Part shown: positions 45,601-60,300 of the stretch, piece by piece | How the letters are laid out: the number at the start of each line of letters is the position of its first letter | Numbering within the stretch: position 1 is the first letter of the stretch | Origin: Tomocerus qinae | Lineage: Eukaryota; Arthropoda; Collembola; Entomobryomorpha; Tomoceridae | Reading direction: 5' to 3' | Assembly: GCA_020055645.1 (NCBI GenBank) | Contig: CM034547.1 | Location: forward strand, 27,714,513 to 27,778,512 | Length of the DNA stretch: 64,000 nt | Notes under the pieces: model-generated | Told to the model about the DNA's origin: nothing | Databases searched by the model: none | Seen by the model: the letters and a program-made list of their open reading frames with translations, nothing else | Position numbers and translations under genes: made by a program

Positions 45601-48600
45601 GGTAAGTAACTTGAGACCTGTGCGCTAGTATTTGTGTAGTAATATGTAGTAATGTGAGGGTTAGGGCAGGCCAATGAGGTTGGGTTAGCCTAGCGAGGCG
45701 AAACCAAGTGTGGGGAATTTAGTGAGATATAACTATTTAATCTAATGGGTTATTATTATATGTAATCATAGGAAATAGTAGTAAAACTAAGGCTAATGTT
45801 CACCGATCAAGTCAAGACATAAACCATGACAAAGAACTCGTTCATAAGTAGTTCTACTAGTGATAGTTGCTTATCAGTTGAGAGTGGAAGCGTGGGTTTG
45901 GAGTTCTGTTAAAAGTCTCGTTGGGTTAGGAAGAAAAGTGTCAAATATGAAGCTGGCCGGGTGGATTTGGACGTGGACTGGTCGAGTGAGAGTCAAATCG
46001 GCCGACAGCTGAGTGACTGACTGGGAATGGATATGTTTGTGAAGTGGTGTGATGTTATAGTAATGTGCATTATGGGCCATCAGTTAAACTGATGTTGACA
46101 TTCGAGCAGAGTCAAGTTTCCCAAGCTTAACTCAAGTTTCTGTGGAATCTCGTTAGTTTTGACGCTAAATGGCACTAAGATATTAATAGGAACTTACTTT
46201 TCACTCCGCTTCTTTCATTTTTCTTCGATAATCAGTCGACGGGATCTTGTTTCTTCGACTCTTCTTCCCTGACAAGAGATACTACTTTCTCCAGTCATTA
46301 CTTTTACTGCTTTTACTTTAGTTCTCCGTGCCAGCCTTTCCTTCCGCCTCATTCGCCACCCCTAGCCATATATATACTTTGTCTCACGCTTTAGGTAGCC
46401 ACACACTTACCTATACACTACTTACTTATGTACACTTATATATGCAGATATGTATTTCTAGATACATAATATTATGTCTTTGAGTATCCTGGAGGAACTT
46501 TCCTTTTTACTAAGACACTAGAGACATTATAGACATTAGAGGCTATAGGAGAGAGAAACACCAATTTCATTTCATGCATTCAAACGTTAAAGTAAAGTAA
46601 CGGAGCCAGAAAGGGAGTGACGTGATTTGATGGAGAGAAAGGGCAAAGCTGAGAAAACTTACTTAGTTTAGCAACTTACTTAACTGGTTTGCTTGTCTTG
46701 GCTCGCTTCGGCTTTATTTCCTTCATATGCTACATATCAGTAGATATATATTGTAATATTATGACATTTTTGATGATATCTCTACAGAGTGCATACCTAG
46801 GTTATAATAAGACTGATATTCTCTTTCTAAACTTGACTTGGCTCACATTGTGTGCTCCGTAGAGCCAAAAAACTATGACGCGGCTACAAAAGAAAAATGC
46901 CTTAATAATAAACTGCACTTTACAAGTTTATACATACATAATTCCCGTCATCTTATAGTGATAATGTCTGCGAAAGAACATTGATTTTTCTAGAAATTAT
47001 TCCGCGAGGAATTTACCCAACTTTGGAATTTTGTCGGAGAGAAAGAAACGGATTTTTAAACGCAGATTTTGGTGGATGCGAGTTTGTGGAGATTAATAAA
47101 GGTTTTTCATAGAGTCGAGTCTGTAACTCATAAACTGTCAGCACAAGAGCAAGCCAAGTTGTCATTGTCGACATCTTATTAAGTTAGGTCAAGATATGGG
47201 CAAATGATTAACATAAAACTGTGTCTCCGTCAGACCACCAAGTGCATTAAATGAGAAAATGTGTGCACGACATACATAGGCATTTTCTTAGCTAACCAAA
47301 CAGTAATCCCAAATGCATAGTCATTCATCCTCCAGACATAACTAACCTACATAATCTCACCATGCTATTTATAACAATAATTTGTAAACCTCGAAACCCA
47401 AGGACCTAGGATAAAAGACATATTTTCATTTCACCAAGCCAAAATCAAACTACCTAAAATCCGGGTTGTCCTCTGTTACTCTGTTACAAATACATTGCAT
47501 TGCAACAAGACAATTACTCCAATCCCTCTGTGCTACATAAGTTTCTATTATGAAATACTGCAACCAATATTTTTGCTAATATTATTACATCGTAATGTAT
47601 AATAAAATAATAATTTGCTGTCTCCGTTCTCGATTACTAAATACCGTGTATACAAATCAACACTTATACTATTTAATCTATGTCCAATGCGTGTAGGTAG
47701 TCAAGACACAGAATAAAGACAGAACATGAAGATGAAATAACACATGACATGACAACATAAGTAGAAAGCACAGGGAAAAGTCTAACCTTGTGGTTCAGTC
47801 TACTTTCTGTCAGGATTCTACACCAGAATACTTACAGTCACAAACAAAGTAGAAACTTTCTCTACTAAAGTACTAAACTGACTGAAGTGAACTAATCGTA
47901 AGCTCTGACTAAACTACACCAAACTAAATGTAAGCCAGGCCCAAGTAAATAGAAAGCTTCAAACTGAAGGCTTAAGATACAGCTAAACAACTATGCCCTT
48001 AAAACTACTGTACTGATACACTACAACAACTTTATTGCACTTTGTCATTTGATACTACGAAGGACTGTATTGTTTAAGGTCGTTGTTGTGTAGTAATGCA
48101 ACCTTGCATGGCATTGTGTCCGACAACTGTTTCTACACATACCAAAGAATACACATGGAGTATACATACGTGTTATCTATATGTGTACAGTTACAATGCA
48201 TTAGCTACTATCTAAATATAGATAGATATCTTCAACTTCACTTCTGACAGGGTAACATCTGAATGCATTTTTCGTTTTCATACAGAGACTACGTGCTCAT
48301 CCTCTCACTTGACTTTACACATATAAAACCTTAGAACATATTATTTACAATATTTTATTCTGAGGCTGGAGCAGATAGCAAAGTGCACTAACTTGTTTTC
48401 TACTTATTCTCAGTATATGAGCACCACACAGAAGACTATTTTGGCTTCACTAACCAAAGTAAAGTAACAGTGATGCAAACATGGACTTCCTCTTTCTTTG
48501 TGTAGATTAACATTAGTCAACAGAAGAAGAAAGTGAAACAAAGCGATGAAAGAAAGAAAGATACTAAAAGATAGGCTTGCTAAATTAGTAGGTACAGATA

Positions 48601-51350
48601 ATATGACTATATGTACATACAATAGATGTATAGCCCAAGATAAAAGTCGAGATATTTATAGCGGTATTAAGTATACACATATTAAGTAACACTATGTCTA
48701 AGATGCTGTGAGCATACAGTATGAGAATTCTTTTCTAGACATCCTACTTTCCTTTGTATAAACTAAGTGTACTATAAGTTACCAATTTTTATTAAACAAA
48801 ATAACGCGTGTACAATTATAGTGAAAGTACTATTGAAAAGAAAGTGAACATTTTAAATAGAATTGACATGAGAAAAGAGAAAGTAAAATGGCCAGTGGAA
48901 AATGTTCCATACTGTATATAATTACATCTTGATGATATTTAGGTACTTTGTGTATGTTCGCTTAGAGACTTGAAAAAAGAAAGTGGATGAAAGAGTATTA
49001 TAAAAAGTACTAATGCCAGTTGATATGTACTGTGTCCAGTTGATGGTCCTTGTATTGTCTAATCTACAATCTGTGCACCACGTAATGCAATATGTTACTA
49101 CAATTGAAAGAATGCGGAAAATTTTAGATCGTATTTTATGGAAAACGACGAGATACGTAGTAAATATAAACAATCTAAATTATTACATGCGATTTACTTA
49201 TAGTAGATGTACCGAAGTTGATTATCATGAGATTAAGATAATATTGTTTTGCTCTAGTACACTGGTGTACCCAATAATAGTGGGTACATTTCCCTATATT
49301 CACAAAATGAGATTTCTATCCTATACTTCTTTTTCTTTTTAGGCCGAAACACATCATATCACAATCAACTCAAAAAATTCACCATACATTGTGGGGACTG
49401 TAGACAGCTAGATTGCGATTTAATACTCTTAACAATTTGTTTGACGAATGAATCCTTCCTTTATATTTTTAAGAGAAAATTATAGTCTGTTGCTGTTAGA
49501 GAGAAAATAATTACATTGAACAAGACAAGATAAAACCAAGAATTTGATGTATCTAGTCATCCTAACAATACCAATTTGAAGTTACAGAATTACGGTTTAC
49601 TTATAAACTGTCGTCCATCTATTATTATAAATAACTTAATTTAATGGCTTTCAAGATTGTATTTATTCGACGTGGAATAAACCACATTTGGAAAATTTGG
49701 AAGTTGTCAGCGTTATTGGTAATGTTGGTTCTGTTCATTAGTCAAGGTAAATGTTCAGTAAATGTCAATATTAAGCTTCAAATCGTCAGCAGAAGCTTAA
49801 CACACAATTTAATTAATAAGTTTATTCTATCTAGTGAATACATTTCTATTCTAGCTAAAGAAGGCGTTGCACTTTTGCTTCACGCTCTTCTAGTTAATTA
49901 TCTCTTGCTAAATCTCACTGCGTCCCATACGGATCTTGTTTTCAGCCACCGATGTTACTAGGTGTTGACTATGAGTAAATAGGATTAGGACTATACCTTA
50001 ATAAAGTGGCTTAATACATTAAACAATGAGATAGCCCAACAAAATGGCCCATGAATTCTCCTTTGTAAGTATATGGAAAATGTTTCGTAATCGGATTTCT
50101 TATAAGTGAATTATTCTTGAGATTAGGTTCTATCTGGAAATCTTACAGTATATATTCGCAAGTGCAAGGAATTTGGGGAATAAAAAGTAAAGTGTGTTCT
50201 TGCTGGCGTATCTCAAGTTATGCTTAAAGTTTATTGTTGCTGCGTTTCTTGCAAGCAAAGCAAGAAGAGAAAGGAGAAAAAAGATCATAACAAACGTACT
50301 GCCCTAACATGCATACACAGACCACTCTATTCATCATACTTGCTATGCTTTCTCCTTTGTTTAATGAGCACATGTCTTATGGTATGTCCTAGCTTTCTTT
50401 TTAACTTCTCGTGGAAGATAACAAATATATATAACTCTATATTAGTGGAAAGGAGAACACTTTAGTTTACTTATGTGTACTTAGTAACTTAGCTCCCACA
50501 GCTCATGAAATTACTTGTTTATTGTTAGGTACTTTTGTACTTTATGGTCGTCTCATTTATCTTACTTGCCCTGTACATAGTTATTTAGGATTTTGGTTAT
50601 ACTAACTTATTTATAATTGCCATTAGTTTTCTTAGCATGCTTATAAGTCAGATAAGGGTTTATATTGGGCAGTGTAGTATCTGTTGGCTTGGAGTTTTTT
50701 CTCAATCAATTTAACTCTGATGATTTATATAGTAGATAGTTAAACTTCATTCCTCTAATGTAAGTACATTAACTATGTCTCTCGGACTCTGCCATTAACG
50801 TCCCCTCCTTTCATAACTGGTGTAAAAATTCTTTCCGGAAAATTATTTTGGCTACCTTTAAGACTATTTTCGTTCCTTGAGAACGTTGTGCATAGAGTTG
50901 GTAGTGGCACTTCAAGTAAAAGGAGGTTAATAAAATGCGTAGCATTTTTACAAGTGTGTTGTCTGTTGACTATAGGTATGGATGTGCTAAAAGTAAGCAT
51001 AGACATAGCTTTTTCATTTGGTGTGACGATGAGTAGGTATGTAATGCAGTCGTCTTCGCGATTGGTGTAGGAGATTTCTTTTGTGTCGGTAGCCTCCATT
51101 GTGTGGGTATATTAAGTTTAACATCAGGAGACAGCAGACAGGTACTCGAATTTAAGTATAAGCACAGCACTTTCTCTCCTGTATCATTATCAAGCCAATT
51201 CAATTCAACTGAGCTGGGGAAAAGAGTTGCCTTTGAAAAGCAACAAAACGGAGGAGGATGACAAAGTAAGGGAAAGTAGTGAAAGTGCCGTTCCATTTCC
51301 TCCGTGAATAGGAACTGAATATTGGAGAGATTATGGGCAATTGCAATATA
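33618..51350. other. gene desert, part 2
   Basis: There is no supported gene. The longest frame (40730-41077, 115 codons) has no recognisable domain. The sequence is unique-looking, AT-rich and rich in TACTTA, TAGGTA and GAAAGT words. Notable small items are a GA tract at 39467-39483, a 12-bp-stem hairpin with AAGACTGC/GCAGTCTT arms at 41002-41030, and four GTGAAAGT octamers (42183, 44959, 48821, 51279). Confidence 0.5.
39467..39483 (+). promoter_or_regulatory. GA-repeat tract
   Basis: This is an uninterrupted GA run of about 17 bases. Similar runs occur at 58503-58517 and 63518-63535. GA repeats are targets of GAGA-type factors in insects and also arise as microsatellites, and the sequence cannot distinguish the two. 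Confidence 0.35.
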
Positions 51351-54300
51351 GCGGCATTGTTCCCTTATCGTAGTCTACGAGCACTTATGTCTACTCTGTT
51401 TACTGGACAAGGTCTTCCTTGTGGTGGTGTCACATCATTGACTCTTGCATTATTACGTCGTAAGCTACGTGATCGTCTACTTTGATGAAGACAACGGTGT
51501 GGAACGCGACCGGGCAATAAACAGAACAAACGATATGTTCCAATATATAGATGACTGAAATGAACTCCAACGATCTCCTCTGCATGTGCACACAAAGCCA
51601 AAAACTGTTTTCCCCAATATCATCGAATACACCAGAGCAGATGCAGATGAGAGGGTCACATAGATAACTCTATCTCTCTCTCCCTCTACTCCAGGTCTTG
51701 CATGTTGCATTCCGAGTTTTATGCGATCCGATTTCCTCCCGTAATGTAATACTGTGTATAATCAAATGGAATGTAAGGGAGCCAAGTTCACGGCCCAGTT
51801 GCTATCCAGTGGACAAGAAATGTTCATTGTATTGTGTCCAATTCCCAATTTCACTAGTAATAGCGACATCACTTTTCTCTTCTACCCACCAACTACCATT
51901 ATGGATAATATTATACGTTATCTACTGAATTACCTACACTGCATGCCGCTGCTATAACTCCATTCAGAAGTAATTCTAATAAACTCGAGACTAGGGTATT
52001 ATATAACATGGACTCTGTGGCCTCGGCCCACTCCTGTCTTGTCCATCACTCCAAATAGATCACGCTATTTCGCTCATGAAATGAAAACTGCTGCACTAGA
52101 ATATCTACTACTACAACCGGATAGATTGGCAGTTGACAATTGTCCTCATTTCCTTTTCACCTCGCTGCTCACTATTTATGACTCCTATTCCTTCCATATT
52201 ACTGCCATCCTAAATTATTTCCTTTCTCTCCCTAAGTGTCTACTTGTTTTCTCAACTGTGAACTCACAATCAGTCTAAACATGCTATATTTGCTACCAAC
52301 TATTTTATGATTACATTATTCGCGTTACATTTAACAATACTAATGCGTAAGTAATGTCCCCAATACGGACTACGAGTTTTCTAGATCTAATTCCAAGAAA
52401 ATTATATTAAAATCCAACTAACCATTGCACTTATGAATAAAGATGAAGAAATGAACAATGAATCATTGAAATGACTTACGGACTACGGAATTATAATTGG
52501 AACTGTTGTATTGCTTTGCAATTTAATTACTTTTGTCGTTTTTTTCCACATAGGTATTATAGAATAGAAGCAAAATGAAAAGAGAGCTATAGGAGAACAA
52601 AAACATTCTTTGCAAATTATGTAGTTGGTATTCTTTGATGGAAAATATACCATACATACTCATTCCAGGTATATCATTACTTTCTCAATGGCTTATTGTT
52701 CTTGAGTAGCTGTGCACATAATACACAATTTTGCTCATCTTATGTAGCACAGCATTGGCTGTATGTATTTAGGTTCTTGTAATCATATGCTATATAGTTT
52801 TCTTCCACCGTCTCAAGTCACGTCAAGAGCTGACAGAAAAATTGCCTCACACGAACGAAATCGGAATACCAAGAAGTAAAAGAACCAAGCCATATGCAGT
52901 GATGCACAACATATCCATATGCCTGATACAAAAAAGTTCGTCGTATATTTCATGCTTTACAGTTCACCGTCGTTTTCTCACCGTATATATTCTAATTAGT
53001 GCACAGAGGCTTATTAGAAATTAAAGCCTAGTATCGACCCCTTTTTAGAAGGACACTTTCAAAGCGTCGTTTACTTTACTACAGATTTACTTTCAAGGCT
53101 TTTTGAACTTTCACAGATGCTTGATATTCTCATAAAATTCGACTTAGGCTTAGGTGGATACTTTTGTTTTGATGGTCCAGTTCTACCTTCTACATCCGTG
53201 CCTAAATTAAAAATTAGTTTGTTTTCCAGGCCCAAGTCCGATTTTCAGTGGAGAAGCAAATGATAAAAATGGAAGCATGATTTTTAAGACAGGCTATATA
53301 AAAAGTTAAGGCCGGTCTCTGTCGAGTCGGTAAACAAAATCCTATTGAATGAGTATAATTCAGACTGAGTATCTAACTGGTGGAGCTTGCAATATGTATT
53401 GTGTCAGTTGTTAGCTGGGAAAGCATGCAGAGTGGAATAGTTTACATTAGTTAAAGAAACTTATAGGTATTCCAAGTTTAGGTTATCTAAGAATGCTATT
53501 ATAGTTGGCAGATACCCCCCGCTAGGAAACTAATGTATAGGTAAGCATATTTTGTATAACAACGTGACTGAAATTGAATGTGTAGTAAAATGGGAAAGCC
53601 CATCCCTACATAGGTGTGTGTATCTACATAAGTTAAAATTCAGAATAAGTGTATTGTGTGGCTATAGTAGTGTAACTTTAGATGCAAGTTGCACTCTAGT
53701 AGTCTAAGTAAGCGTAGTACATCACTAAACAGGGTAAGCAGAGAAGTTTGACTTGTGTGAGTTGTACCTATATAGTATGCTATGTAAGTCAAGTTAGAAC
53801 TATGCTACTTACTTGACTGTCTTACTGGTATTGGAGAGATATATTATTTGTATATGCAAGTAGCGTAATATCTATAAGGTAAGTTTATGTAGTTACGTGT
53901 ATGATGTGAAATAGAAAAAAAGCAAAGTAAAGACTGGTGATGGGATGTGATGCGAGGGAAGGAGACTAGAGCAACCAGGAGAAAGTAGTCAAATCAGCCA
54001 AGCTGTGTATAGACATGTATTACATGTGTACGTATACACTTTCTGTGAACAGAAGAGGAGTGGTAGAAAAATATCAGCATATCTTTAGTATATAAGAAAA
54101 TGTAGAATTATGTATGTGCTTTTATAGTAACAATGAGTACATAGGTTGGATAGTATCCGGAGACGAAGACCATGCATACATAATGCAACATATTCCCTCC
54201 TTCGACACACAATAACAAATCTACGACTACAATCCTCCTCGGCTTTCCCACATCACATCACATCAGCACACAAGAAGCATTCTTCCTCTTCTCACAAGAA

Positions 54301-57300
54301 AAGAAAAGAGCTCAAATCAACTCACAGTCAGGGAGAGGTTCTCAGAGCCAACCAGACTCACTCCTAAGATGAACCATGTCTTATATGTAATAACACAATG
54401 TAGTATTTACTACAAAATACACTATGTATGTTAACAGAGGTAACAATTTATATATTATTATTATGACTTGACTATATAGATATTGTATATGGGGTGTATA
54501 TAATATAGAAATAGTCACAGTAGAAAGCAATGCTTACTGTAACAGTAGAGTGGACTGACAAGTAGATATACAACTCCTACATAAGTCTTAGTAACAACAC
54601 TCAGAACAGGAGAAGGACTTACAAGGATAGGAATAGTTTCTGCGAAGGTATTCGCATTACGTACTTAGAGCTACCCTGGAGTAGGACGAAAGGCCCTGGA
54701 GCTTTCTCTTGTACAAACCTGAATACATTATATTAGCAACTTGACTCTGACTGACATGACAGCTATTCTATGTCATCTACATACTTAGGTCCACAATACC
54801 ATATCTGTCTAAGTATCTACTACAACTCTATCTCTCCTTGATATGCGTCCGTTTGACTGGAGGAGACTTGACTCGTGTTATTCCTATCTGTACTCAAGTG
54901 AACCCAATCCGCCTGTCTAATATACTCAAATACATGATGTGTAGATGTTATGTAGCATTACTTATTGTATATTTCGACAGTGCAAATATTAAGTACCTAC
55001 ATGCATACAAAAGAATGTAATCTACATGCTATTTGTACTTGTTCATCTATGGGTCTGCTTTTGGGTTAGTGGCTACATATCTAAAATACATAAACAGGCT
55101 AAGCTAGAATCAACATGCAAACATTTGTAAAGTTCGTTGTCGACTCGAGTTGAGTGGGGGAGACGAAAGAGCCCAACTCGAGATCTGTAGGACTTGAGGT
55201 AGGAGAAATCTCCTGACTGATTTCCAAATCGGAATAATTTCTGGGGAAATCAAAAATGGATTGTTGGGTTCAGGCTGGTGGATTTCTGTGCTTTCTCCGA
55301 GGCTGAGCTCTTGGATTCTGTGTTGAAATTCTCGGGGAGGAGAGCTCAGGAGTTGAACTGCCGTTCTTTTATATGTACTTGCATTATCTCTCGTTTCTAT
55401 CACCGTATGACCCAAATTCAGAAGCTAGCTTGGGAAATAGAACGTGTCTTTCAGTCACATTCACTCTAATATGGGAATACTTGATCCCTGCATTTACCAC
55501 AGTTGATTGTTCTACCCTCTGTACATGTACTGCATTACTATCCCTGGAATTGCATGATAAAAAATGAATGTACGATGCACATATCCGTAGTGATATCTTC
55601 ATTTTCTCAATTGCCCGTCTCTTTCAGATCTCTTATTTACATGGAAAAAGTAATTTTAGTAAGCAATTCCCCGTTGTAGAAGGATACTTAATATGGAAGT
55701 ACTACTCAAGTTGACTAAAGTTCTGTAAGTACTCATAGCACTTCTACTCACTTTACATTTATTATTGTTTTTGCCCCGACTGAATTTTGAGGGATTCTAA
55801 AGAAAGTTACATTCCTGAGTTCAAGGGGCAATAAAGAGATAAGTCAAGGAATTTATGACAGGTGCTAGAAAAAAGAGACTTGTGTCTATAATTGAAAAGT
55901 AAAGAGATAGCCTAGTGGAAGAGATTAGTGTGTTTTGATGATTTTTCTTATAGCCACAGCTTTGTGAGTTTTTGTGCCGGAGAAGGATTCTGTTGCGTTT
56001 GCGTTGGTTAAAGTCGGGTAGTTTGGCTTTCGCTTGGTTAATGCTGTGCAATGCCGGTTGGGTTTTGTCCGACTTTGTTCTCTACTGGTAGGTAGGTAGT
56101 CTAAGTATTTCTATCCTCCACTCACATCTGCACCACCACCAAGATCTTTGCTTTGGTGAATCATTCAGCTCCCGAACACTATAAAGTAACGTAGTCCGTA
56201 GGATTTCAGTTCCCATGCACTACTAGACTTGCTTGGATGGAAGCAAAAGCCTCGTTTAGTTCTGACTTACATTAGCCAGAGAAAAGTCAAGAGATAGAGA
56301 GTTTGTTCTTTCTCTTAGGATATCGGCAGTCAGTCACGGCTTACAGCTTAAACACAAAACACACAAACACGCTCTACCGCAAATATCTAAAGCAGACAAA
56401 CTTGATTCCACTCACTCGACTCTTTTCATCCTATTCTGCTAGTCCTAGTGGACTTCAGAACATCCCACCACATCGGACTCCCATTCACTTCATTTAATCA
56501 TTCACGAATTCCAAATGTGATGTGACCAAACCAAAGGAAACCAAACCACTTACTTCTGCCACAACACAACTGAATCCTCAATTTAACAATCAACTTACAC
56601 TCAATTTACAACTGCTCAGAACTCAATCCTCCGTGAGTGACTGCTTCGTTTTCACTACTCCCGTGTCTTAACTCATGTAAACTCTCAAATCCTGCAACAA
56701 CCATTGTCAAATTCAATACTTTAATTAACTGAAGGCTAAGAAAATCACATTTTCTTTCGACTGCAGTGATATTGACCTAGCTTAATGCCGATCGCGGTAC
56801 AGTATACTGTTACTGAAGTTAAGTGAAACTATTTGGTACAGACAAAACTCTGTTCTTTATTGCACCGTGATCAATTATTTATTTGTTGGAAAAGCTTCCA
56901 CTAACCATAACTCACATAGTTGTAAAAGTTTGACAGATCATTTGATAGTTGACAGTGAAAATATGTGACATTACTTGGAATACAAAAGAAAACTTGACTG
57001 CTATTGACTGCGGGATTTTATCCGTCAAATGTTTTCTTTCCTCATCGTGCTTCGTTTTCCTAAATTTTCCAGCTCTGCTATTACCTCGTATTACAATAAT
57101 ACACAGTAGCAAGAAAGAAAAGGTTCTTATTACAAGTTGTAACGTGCTACATACAAATAAATGTAATATATAGCTGAATGTATGTATATAACTGTAAAAT
57201 TGAATTTCGTTCGACTGAATTGAATTGAATCCAATTCTTGTAACCTATTTATACGAAGTGATCCATATCCCCAACTGTTTTCGCATTTTTTTGCAAAGTA

Positions 57301-60300
57301 CTACGTACGTGAGTGTAATCAGAGCAAGAAGAGATTTGATGTTTTCAGTTGTGTGCAAGGTAAAGGTAATGTGAGATACCGAAAACGACCACGATAGTAT
57401 CAAATGAAAATATCCAAGAACTGTCTTGTGCTCCTTATTTCAATCCCAGTCATAGAATTGATTGTGTGTAATCTGGTTTCTCCAGCGAACCCAATCCTGT
57501 GGTTTGGTTGACTGCTAAGAAGAAGTGGAAAAGTCAAAACTCTTTAAAATAATTACGTATATCTGGAGGACTGGTAAAAGTCAAGACTAAAAGTATATAA
57601 GGTAGGTATACAAAGTAAACAAAAGAACTGCTTTTCCTATTATTACTTATAATGTCTTTTCCTTGTGCTGACTTCCCTCCCGAGTTCATGAAGTTTCTAG
57701 TCGTGATCGTACTAATCCATAAGTTATTTTTCAGACTTATATAGGGAATGCCCAGGGAGAGAGTCTTGTCATATATTACAACTCAGCGTCACAACCACTC
57801 ACCCTTTTCATGAGATATCTTCTCTAAGTAGTATAATGTGTATTAGATATCCTATCTTCTTTGTTAATAGCAATTGGATTCCAGCTAAATAAATCACATT
57901 CAAGTACGTGCCCATCTTTGAATAGATGGAAAATCTGAAAATGCCAAAACTGGTAGAGGTAAGAAAAAGAAATCAAAGATATCCGACGATTTCTCGAGTT
58001 AACTAAGCTCATTTCCATGTTCTTACTCATGAGCTGAGCAATGCAAGTCATTCTTTACTTTTCTTTAGTCTCGTTTTCTCTAATCTAGTTTTCTGTCCTT
58101 TTATCTTTATGTACGTACCTAAACTGATTTTCTTTCAAAGTAGAAAATTGAGTTTGCCTCTAGACATCTCTACCAGTGTTATTCTCGATTGGCTTGGTTT
58201 AGGCCACACCTTTGATTTGATTTTAAATTTCACGCTTCTTGATTCTTCACTCTAATTATGATTTTTCATTCCTTTCACTCCCATTCAATTCAATCTCGTT
58301 GCGGATAGAGACATCAGAAAAGTTGGAGAGCAGAGGCCTGTCCTTCATCCACTATATAAAAGTACCTACTAGTATATATTATGCTGTAATAGGATAGGAT
58401 CCTCTCTGCGGTAGTTTGACTATCGTAATCTGTAGAGAAACTAAAAAAGTTAAGTTCTATAAATTAGAGATGCTCCTTGCCAGTGAAATCCAAGTTAGGC
58501 TCGAGAGAGAGAGAAAGAACTGGAAGTGAAAGTTGGTGAAAGCGAGGGAATTTGTTCCCAGAGAGTTTGATGGCTATGGCTTGATTGTGATTGTGTGTGC
58601 AGTTAGTTGGTTAGGCTTACTATCGTCGTAGGGGTTCTTTTCGTTTGTTTCCGTGTAATTAATGGGATAGGATGAGAGAGACGGAGAATAGGGACGTAGA
58701 CAACGTGTTCAACAATTTACACACATACGCAGACAGGAAAACTTCTTCTATTTACCTAAGTAAATTAAACATTCATGCAGTCTTGCGGTTTTATAAATGT
58801 TCATTATAATTTTGTTTGTACATTGAAATATAAATCCTAAGTTGTAAAACGAACCAATGAAAAGAAGAACCACTCAAAACCCATCTTAAACTTTTCGTTT
58901 TCTTTCCCCGGCTATGTTTTTAGGGTCTAAGTGGGTAACGTTTTGTGAAAAGACAAAAAGTATACGTGTTGTAAGGTTTGTTTGGCAATTGAGTCACTTA
59001 ACCTATTTGGTCTGAAAAAGATTTCGGTTTTTGTCACTTTCTTCTATTGACTAAGTAAATCCTCATTGATGAAGAGAGGAGTAAGCGTGGGAAAAGTTTT
59101 AATCGGTGTCCGATTGAAGATTTTCTCCAATTTTTCTCAACTTGTCGCAACTATTTTCTCCGAGTAGTAAAGCCGAGTTTTCTTTCTGTCTTGTTCTGTT
59201 TGTGGTTTGAAATGAAAACCTTTCTTTTCAGTATCCCACAAACAAAACTCCACTCTCGCTAATGTTTCTCCATACACAAGAGGAAACTTTTCTTTGGTCG
59301 TTTACAGACTGCCTCACCTAGATACTACTTTCAATGTTTGTCTGATGCGATGAAAGTGAAGCTAGGTACGGATAGACAGATCGAATTGAGTTGTTCAACC
59401 GCTTCATTCTCGTTTTATTACAGCTGTCTACATATCGCTATCTGTTTCTATTGAATGACTATCTTTTTGTTTGAAGGAAGCGTAGCTAAATAACTACCCC
59501 CTATTATTTGGGCTGCATAGGTTGTTAGACTCTTTTCTCTAGTTAGCCGTTTATACGGAGAGTGCGTTTTGTCTGTCTTGTCTTCATATTATGTACTTAT
59601 GATATGTTATGTTATGCCAAGTTGAAATTGAGAAGGTTTCTACATTTCACTATCTATATTCTATCTCCGAATAATATAATAGGACATAAGGGACGGAGCT
59701 TAAATGTTAAAGGTGCATAAAAGAACGCTGTGTTCAAGTCTGCGAAAATAAAATGATTGTATGCGACTGTAAAGTCGGGAACTAGGCTTAGCTTAGCACA
59801 AAACACAAGACTGACTACTAGAAGACAAGCTTCACTTGAATAGAAAGGAATCGGGAAGAAAGGGAGCACAGAGGCATTTAACTTGAGAGGGGATAAATTG
59901 CATTGCAACCTTATAGTAAAGATTGATCTCACCTATATCTATACCTTAGTCAGATCTACCACAGACTATGTACAAAAAAGCACATAATAGTGCATCTATA
60001 TATACGTTATAAATTTTATATAGTGTACTATATTCTGCAGTCTAACTCAAGTGTACTATTTGGCACAATGGAATTGCACTTCAATCCCATCCTGAGTTTA
60101 CTTGACTCTTCTTGTTGTGGAGCAAGGTGTATTTTTCTACTGTACACTGTCATGTATTGCAAAAAGCAAAGGATTGAAAGAGGAAAGACAAGGGACAGGA
60201 GAAAAACGAGTGTACAGGACGATACAAAACAATATGCATTGTGAAAGGAAACTTGGGAGGACTTTGGCTCAGTTGGTTTGCTTTTGGTTCGTTTGTTCTC

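Noticed and set aside
51360-51710. Opposed frames rich in Arg near 51.4-51.7 kb, considered as a transposon or exon remnant
   Set aside because: No motif order from a transposase, reverse transcriptase or host domain could be matched.
55110-55602. Frames of 60-100 codons on both strands with lower AT content
   Set aside because: The openness on both strands reflects composition, and no family is recognised.
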